Part shown: positions 59,656 to 64,000 of the stretch, piece after piece
How the letters are laid out: each line of letters begins with the position of its first letter
Numbering within the stretch: position 1 is the stretch's first letter
DNA from: Paenibacillus daejeonensis DSM 15491
GTDB lineage: Bacteria; Bacillota; Bacilli; Paenibacillales; Paenibacillaceae
Reading direction: 5' to 3'
Assembly: GCF_000378385.1 (NCBI RefSeq)
Contig: NZ_KB899661.1
Span: 258,288 to 322,287, forward strand
DNA length: 64,000 bases
Notes under the pieces: generated by a model
Database searches by the model: none
Told to the model about the DNA's origin: nothing
The model's input: the letters and a program-made list of their open reading frames with translations, nothing else
Made by a program: the position numbers and the translations under genes

Positions 59656-59709
59656 CCCCTTAAATGCTCAGTCAATAAATGGAAGACATGTGAAACAGGA
59701 GGGCTGTTT

Positions 59710-60309
59710 GTGTATCATATCAGCTGCGATAGACGCTCCATCCAGTCCAGCGAGTGGATTTATGAGGCCTTGCAAAAGCTAATCGAGGAAAAGTGTTACG
59801 AGGATATCAGTGTGACGGATATCGTCAATCAAGCCAACTTGGGAAGATCCACCTTTTACCGAAGTTTTGAACATAAAGATGACGTGCTTAGATATAAGTG
59901 CCACCAAACCTGCTTAAGTCTCAATGATTATCTCGTCGATTATCAATTGCAGCATGGCGACCTGACGAGCTCAGCTGCAACGGCACCGTTCTTTACGTTC
60001 TGGTCCGGTCACGCCGATTTGCTTGAAACGATAATCAAGATCAACAGAACGGACATTTTGACCGATGCCTACTCGGAAATTCTCAAACAGATTTATATCG
60101 AACAAAATGATTCCGCAATTGGTTTACCAGAAGAACACATTGAGTATTTAACAGCTTCCATTGCCGGCTCTTCAACCAGCGTATTGATCCAGTGGGTCAA
60201 GAATAAGCGTCGCGAACTGCCGGGCGATTTAGCCCAAATTGTCACCCCATTTTTTATGACCCACTCTACCCAATTGGGCAAAAGAAAGGCAATGTGGAGA
60301 TCAAGATAA
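59710..60309 (+). CDS. TetR-family regulator
   Basis: GTG 59710 is chosen because AGGAGGG lies six bases upstream; the frame upstream to 59608 has no ribosome site and contains the promoter. The 199-residue protein has the TetR helix-turn-helix at about 15-60 (IYEALQKLIEEKCYEDISVTD, pieces IYEALQKLIEEKC and YEDISVTDIVNQANLGRST, then FYRSFEHKDDVL). The C-terminal part is a helical ligand domain of the TetR_C33/AcrR type. It is divergent from the aldo/keto reductase gene, the usual arrangement for a local repressor of a detoxification enzyme. Confidence 0.88.
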   Translation: MYHISCDRRSIQSSEWIYEALQKLIEEKCYEDISVTDIVNQANLGRSTFYRSFEHKDDVLRYKCHQTCLSLNDYLVDYQLQHGDLTSSAATAPFFTFWSGHADLLETIIKINRTDILTDAYSEILKQIYIEQNDSAIGLPEEHIEYLTASIAGSSTSVLIQWVKNKRRELPGDLAQIVTPFFMTHSTQLGKRKAMWRSR

Positions 60310-60538
60310 TGGCACCAGTCCTAATCCAGCACGTGCGCAGATTATTTTTTAAAAAGCTCTAAATAAATGTATTCCTTATGCCGATGAAAGAGCTAAAGTA
60401 GATATCCGCTTCCTCAAGGACGAGTAGAAGCGCAGGTGTTTCAGGGACGATTACGTTCTTCTTCAAAATACAAGAAAGTATAGGATTCTCCTATTTACTT
60501 GGCTTGTATTTCCCTGGAATGAAACTTGCGACGCCGCC
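60310..60538 (+). other. gene-free stretch with possible decayed coding sequence
   Basis: No intact gene is visible. One frame, from about 60350 to 60535, reads a plausible basic sequence (KCIPYADERAKVDIRFLKDE, stop, KRRCFRDDYVLLQNTRKY, then RILLFTWLVFPWNETCDAAK) broken by one stop codon. It may be the remnant of a lost gene or chance. Confidence 0.3.
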
Positions 60539-60589
60539 AAAAGACGACGTTAGCCGTTTCACCTTGCCATGCGCGCTAGTCGTCTTTTT
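60539..60589. terminator. long hairpin with A and T flanks before csrA
   Basis: AAAAGACGAC-GTTAGC pairs with GCTAG-TCGTCTTTT across a 20-base loop and ends in five T residues. It is a likely terminator for upstream transcripts. The 150 bases between it and csrA show no gene; fliW, the usual neighbour of csrA, is absent here. Confidence 0.6.
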
Positions 60590-60739
60590 GCTGTGCGCTC
60601 AGGTACCATCACCACAAACCATATCAGTCTTAGGGATGAGCAAACCAATCGCCGTTACTCTTCAGGACGAAGAAGGCTGCGATATGTTTGCTCATTTTTT
60701 TGTACCCATTTTACCAACCAAGATTAGGGAGATGAGCCC

Positions 60740-60916
60740 ATGCTCGTATTAGGGAGAAAGCCAGGAGAATTTATCATGATCGACAACAACATTATGGTGA
60801 AGGTGATCAAGAGCGATGAGGGACATCTGCGTCTGGCCATTGATGCACCTCGGCACATCTCCATCGTTCGTGGTGAGTTGGCGGAACGGAGCGGCAGCAC
60901 GCAAGATAACGAATAA
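60740..60916 (+). CDS. csrA: carbon storage regulator CsrA
   Basis: A 58-residue gene with the CsrA signature from the first residue: MLVLGRKPGEFIMIDNNI, VKVIKSDEGHLRLAIDAPRHISIVRGEL, read in order. CsrA is a dimeric RNA-binding protein that blocks ribosome sites containing GGA. The tail after Glu is shorter than in B. subtilis (74 residues). AGGGAGATG lies before ATG. It sits 196 bases before the flagellin gene, whose leader holds two GGA sites. In B. subtilis FliW releases CsrA from hag mRNA; no fliW is in the window. Confidence 0.95.
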   Translation: MLVLGRKPGEFIMIDNNIMVKVIKSDEGHLRLAIDAPRHISIVRGELAERSGSTQDNE

Positions 60917-61060
60917 CGACTAGCGACAACCATTCTTATTATCTACCACTTAAGGAAGAGTGGTGTGTTCAGGGAAGAACCGCGTGAAGTCCCTCACGGC
61001 TTGCAATCAGCGCGCGATTGGCAAGGTGAGCGCGGCAGGTCTCACGCATGGGCTTCAAAC

Positions 61061-61103
61061 AGGATGCAAATGGAGAGGTATCCTGAATCACACCACACGG
61101 AGG
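61061..61103 (+). promoter_or_regulatory. probable CsrA binding sites in the flagellin leader
   Basis: AGGAT (61061) pairs with ATCCT (61080-61084) and shows GGA (61072-61074) in the loop, the standard CsrA layout. A second site, ACGGAGG at 61097-61103, is the flagellin ribosome site itself. The two GGA motifs are 27 bases apart, similar to the two-site arrangement on B. subtilis hag mRNA. Further hairpins (GCAATC..GATTGGC) lie upstream. Confidence 0.75.
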
Positions 61104-61112
61104 TAGAAAAGA

Positions 61113-63830
61113 ATGAGAATTAATCACAACATCGCGGCATTGAACACGCACCGGCAGCTGGCAACGAACAACGTGGGCACAAGCAAATCACTGGAGAAGC
61201 TGTCTTCCGGTCTGCGGATTAACCGTGCCGGCGACGATGCGGCGGGTCTGGCGATTTCCGAAAAAATGCGGGGGCAAATCCGCGGCTTGGAGCAGGCTAC
61301 CCGCAACTCGCAGGACGCGATCTCCCTGATCCAAACGGCTGAGGGTGCACTAAGCGAGACGCACAGCATTCTGCAGCGCATGCGCGAGCTGGCTGCGCAA
61401 TCGGCGAACGGCACGAACTCCACGGAGGATCGTCAGGCGATTCAGGAGGAAGTCAACCAGCTGACCTCCGAAATCAACCGGATCGGCAATACAACCGAGT
61501 TTAACACCAAGAGCCTGCTCAAAGGTGAGCTCAACGTGGAGACGGCAAAAACGGCTAACGTAACTGGCGGAGCTGTCTCCGGCACGATTTCAATTACAGC
61601 AGCAGATACAGTTGCAACTGCTACAGGCTCTGCGCTAGGCAATGTTAACATCTCTGCGATCGGCGGCGGTACGGTAACCGGTAATGTGGCTTATAGCGAT
61701 GCTTCCAACGCGGGCAGCGGTCCGAACATCCAAGCTACTTCTGCAACGGCGACGGGCACGGTAGATGCCGCTACGCTTGGCGGAACCTTCACCATTGTCG
61801 ACGCCTCTACTCAAGGGGCGACAATTACTTCTTCGACCGCTTATACGACTGCCGTAGGTCCAGATGTTGATGCGAATAACAACGAGCTTACGATCAGCCT
61901 GAACGGGGTCTCTGCCTCGATTTCATTGGCTGTAGTCGATTATGACAACAGTGGTGCAGGTACCACTGCAGCTGATTTCAGAGACGATCTGCAAACCAAG
62001 ATTCAAGCGCTGGGCGGGGACTTTGCCAACGTAACGGTCAATTTCAACGGTGATGGCGAGCTTGTTTTCAAAACCGCTGATGCAGGTGACAGCTTCGCCT
62101 TAGTCGGCGGCAATGCCCTCACCCATCTATCTACAGCCGGTGACGGTTCCGACCTGGTCGCTGGAGCGGATACGCCGAACAATGAACTTACGCTGACGGT
62201 TGGCGGCAATACCCAGACGATCAGCTTGGCTGCTGATACGTATGATATGGCGAATGCAGCCGGTCGCAATAGCTTCTTGGCGGACCTGAATACGCAATTG
62301 GACGGTACATTCGGCAATGGGAATGTCGTGGCTTCCTTCGAGGCCGTCACGAACCGGCTGGTACTGACCAACAACGTAGAGGGCGTAGCCAGCACGATTA
62401 CCAATATTACGGGCTCGGCGGCAGCTGAACTCGGCTTGACTAGTGCGGCTTATGAGCAAGGCGGCCAGAACAATCTGCTGACGGTCTCCTTGAACGGCGT
62501 GGAGCAGACCATTAGCCTGGCTACGCAAGACTACTCCGATGCACTTGGCGGCTTGAGCGCGCAAGATTTCATCGATGATATCGAGAGCAAAATTCAAGCG
62601 CTGGGCGGCGCATTCGCAAGCGTGTCGGTTGGCTTCGACGCCGATAACAATATTGTCTTCTCAACGGCGGATGCTGCAGACGAGTTCGCCATTGTTGGCA
62701 CAGGCGGCGCGGCTGCGTTAGTTGGAACTTCATTCACAACTGGCACAGAAGGATCGGGTAACAATCAACTGTCCGTCACGGTCGGTGGCGTGACGAAGAG
62801 TGTGACCCTCGCAGATGGCAACTATGACTTCACGGACGTCAACGATCGTACGGACTTCCTGACCGATCTGAACAGCAAGCTGGACACCGCATTTGGCTTA
62901 GGCAATGCCGAGGCCTCCTTCACGGCGGACAACAAGCTGGTCATCACCAACAATTTGACAGGCACTGACAGTACGATCGGCTCCATTACAGGTAGTGCAT
63001 CGGCTGCGCTTGGTCTTGGCTCGGCAGAGGTGGCGCAGGGACAGAATGCCAACCACACTGGCACGTTGTTCATTGACGGCATTGAAGTGAATATTGAACT
63101 GGCAGTGGGCAACTATACTGCAGGCGGTCTGGCTTCCGACTTGCAAACCCAGATTCGAGCGGCTGACCCTGCTCTGGCCAATGCAACGGTCAGCTTGGCG
63201 GATGGCAAATTCGTCATTTCTACCGGAACGCAGGGTGCTGAAGGAACGGTATCCATCGGTGCGGACGAGCTTGCCAAAACGTTGAAATTGACAGCTTCCG
63301 AGGGAGCTCAATCGACAGTAGGCGCTGACGCTGTGGATCAAGGTCTGAAAATGCAAATTGGCGCCAATAACGGACAAACACTGACGGTGGACATCGGCGA
63401 CATGCGTTCCCTGGCCCTGGGCATCTCCGGTACAAGCGCAGGCGCAGCACAGGGCTCTGTAGCCGGTGCAGCGTTCTCCGCTTTTCAAGCCGTAACCAAC
63501 GGAACGAACAACACAGGCGTGGAGTATAGTCTGGATGTCACGACATCGGAGAAAGCGACCGCTGCGATCGAAGTGCTAGACAATGCGATCCGATCGGTCT
63601 CCAATGAGCGTTCCAAGCTGGGGGCGTTCCAGAATCGTCTGGAGCACACCATTAACAATCTGGGCGCTTCCGCAGAGAACCTGACGGCAGCCGAATCCCG
63701 CATTCGCGATGTAGATATGGCCAAAGAGATGATGGAGTTCACCAAGAACAATATCCTCACCCAAGCGGCCCAAGCGATGCTTGCCCAGGCTAATCAGCAA
63801 CCGCAGGGCGTGCTGCAGTTACTTCGTTAA
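61113..63830 (+). CDS. hag: flagellin, very large, with repeated middle region
   Basis: The 905-residue protein keeps the flagellin ends: [16 protein letters not shown] and [20 protein letters not shown] at the start, and [27 protein letters not shown] with [13 protein letters not shown] at the end. These form the D0/D1 core of the filament. Residues about 160-770 are a surface insert. B. subtilis Hag has about 275 residues. The insert contains an A-B-A'-B'-C series: A at about 256, B at 356, A' at 452, B' at 549, C at 647, each about 95-100 residues with NNxLTxxxxG and IQALGG or ITGSA motifs, like Flagellin_IN modules. A weak hairpin (CATCC/GGATG, TTTT) follows at 63841. Confidence 0.95.
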   Translation: MRINHNIAALNTHRQLATNNVGTSKSLEKLSSGLRINRAGDDAAGLAISEKMRGQIRGLEQATRNSQDAISLIQTAEGALSETHSILQRMRELAAQSANGTNSTEDRQAIQEEVNQLTSEINRIGNTTEFNTKSLLKGELNVETAKTANVTGGAVSGTISITAADTVATATGSALGNVNISAIGGGTVTGNVAYSDASNAGSGPNIQATSATATGTVDAATLGGTFTIVDASTQGATITSSTAYTTAVGPDVDANNNELTISLNGVSASISLAVVDYDNSGAGTTAADFRDDLQTKIQALGGDFANVTVNFNGDGELVFKTADAGDSFALVGGNALTHLSTAGDGSDLVAGADTPNNELTLTVGGNTQTISLAADTYDMANAAGRNSFLADLNTQLDGTFGNGNVVASFEAVTNRLVLTNNVEGVASTITNITGSAAAELGLTSAAYEQGGQNNLLTVSLNGVEQTISLATQDYSDALGGLSAQDFIDDIESKIQALGGAFASVSVGFDADNNIVFSTADAADEFAIVGTGGAAALVGTSFTTGTEGSGNNQLSVTVGGVTKSVTLADGNYDFTDVNDRTDFLTDLNSKLDTAFGLGNAEASFTADNKLVITNNLTGTDSTIGSITGSASAALGLGSAEVAQGQNANHTGTLFIDGIEVNIELAVGNYTAGGLASDLQTQIRAADPALANATVSLADGKFVISTGTQGAEGTVSIGADELAKTLKLTASEGAQSTVGADAVDQGLKMQIGANNGQTLTVDIGDMRSLALGISGTSAGAAQGSVAGAAFSAFQAVTNGTNNTGVEYSLDVTTSEKATAAIEVLDNAIRSVSNERSKLGAFQNRLEHTINNLGASAENLTAAESRIRDVDMAKEMMEFTKNNILTQAAQAMLAQANQQPQGVLQLLR

Positions 63831-63893
63831 GCACTAAAGGCATCCTACGGATGATTTTAAGACACTCATAGAGGCTAGCAAAGTCAAAGGTAG

Positions 63894-64000
63894 CGGTTCT
63901 TCGGACCTGTAGAGGAAGAAAGGTGCGCTACAGGCGACGGTTGGCGGATCTTCGGACCTGTAGAGGAAGATAGGTGCGTTACAGCCAGCGGGTGGCGGAT
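63894..64000. repeat. 51-bp tandem repeat, array C, running off the window
   Basis: CGG(T/A)TCTTCGGACCTGTAG begins at 63894 and 63945, and a third copy starts at 63996 (CGGAT). The two full units are about 85-90 percent alike by eye and exactly 51 bases long. The array continues beyond the window. It follows the flagellin gene by about 60 bases. Confidence 0.85.

Overview
The window looks like a chromosome segment from a Gram-positive, motile, spore-former-type bacterium of the Paenibacillaceae, most likely Paenibacillus. This rests on several things seen together: strong AGGAGG ribosome sites, SLH-anchored surface proteins, LplB/LplC-type sugar permeases next to a large membrane-bound AraC regulator, a T-box before proS, a GAT-type collagen-like protein, a CsrA/flagellin pair, and mid-range GC. 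There is no prophage, transposase, rRNA operon or CRISPR array.

Layout. 1-13 kb: the end of a glycoside hydrolase-like gene, an aldo/keto reductase, two tandem paralogous small secreted proteins, a VTC / DUF4956 / beta-helix lipoprotein operon, a stalk-domain protein, an EAL protein, selO and an ankyrin protein. 13-18.5 kb: an SDR/VOC pair facing a carboxymuconolactone decarboxylase gene and its ECF41-type sigma factor, an Rrf2 regulator with its probable nitroreductase target, and gluQ beside a tRNA-Asp gene. 18.6-25.5 kb: an iron-responsive AraC/binding-protein regulator with a Fur box and siderophore-binding lipoprotein, an FAD oxidoreductase, dgoD with its GntR regulator. 25.7-30.4 kb: a more AT-rich cassette with a protein carrying four AAA+ domains and two small membrane proteins. 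30.5-34.7 kb: proS with T-box, a chemotaxis receptor and a SUKH-like protein.

34.7-45.9 kb is the most striking block: a fused SecDF, an SLH-anchored collagen-like protein with a BclA-like tail, three glycosyltransferases, and a SecA without the usual C-terminal zinc motif. It reads as a dedicated export and glycosylation locus for one surface protein. 46.3-55.8 kb is an oligosaccharide uptake operon with its regulator, followed by an SLH-anchored GH53 galactanase with a cre site. 56-64 kb holds a SMI1 protein, mqo, an aldo/keto reductase with a divergent TetR gene, csrA, and a very large flagellin.

Across the window, five intergenic regions carry tandem repeats with the same period, 51 bp (50-51 in one), although the unit sequences differ. 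Some arrays contain units in both orientations. I know of no named element that matches this and consider it, with the Sec/collagen/glycosyltransferase locus and the four-AAA cassette, the best lead for something undescribed.
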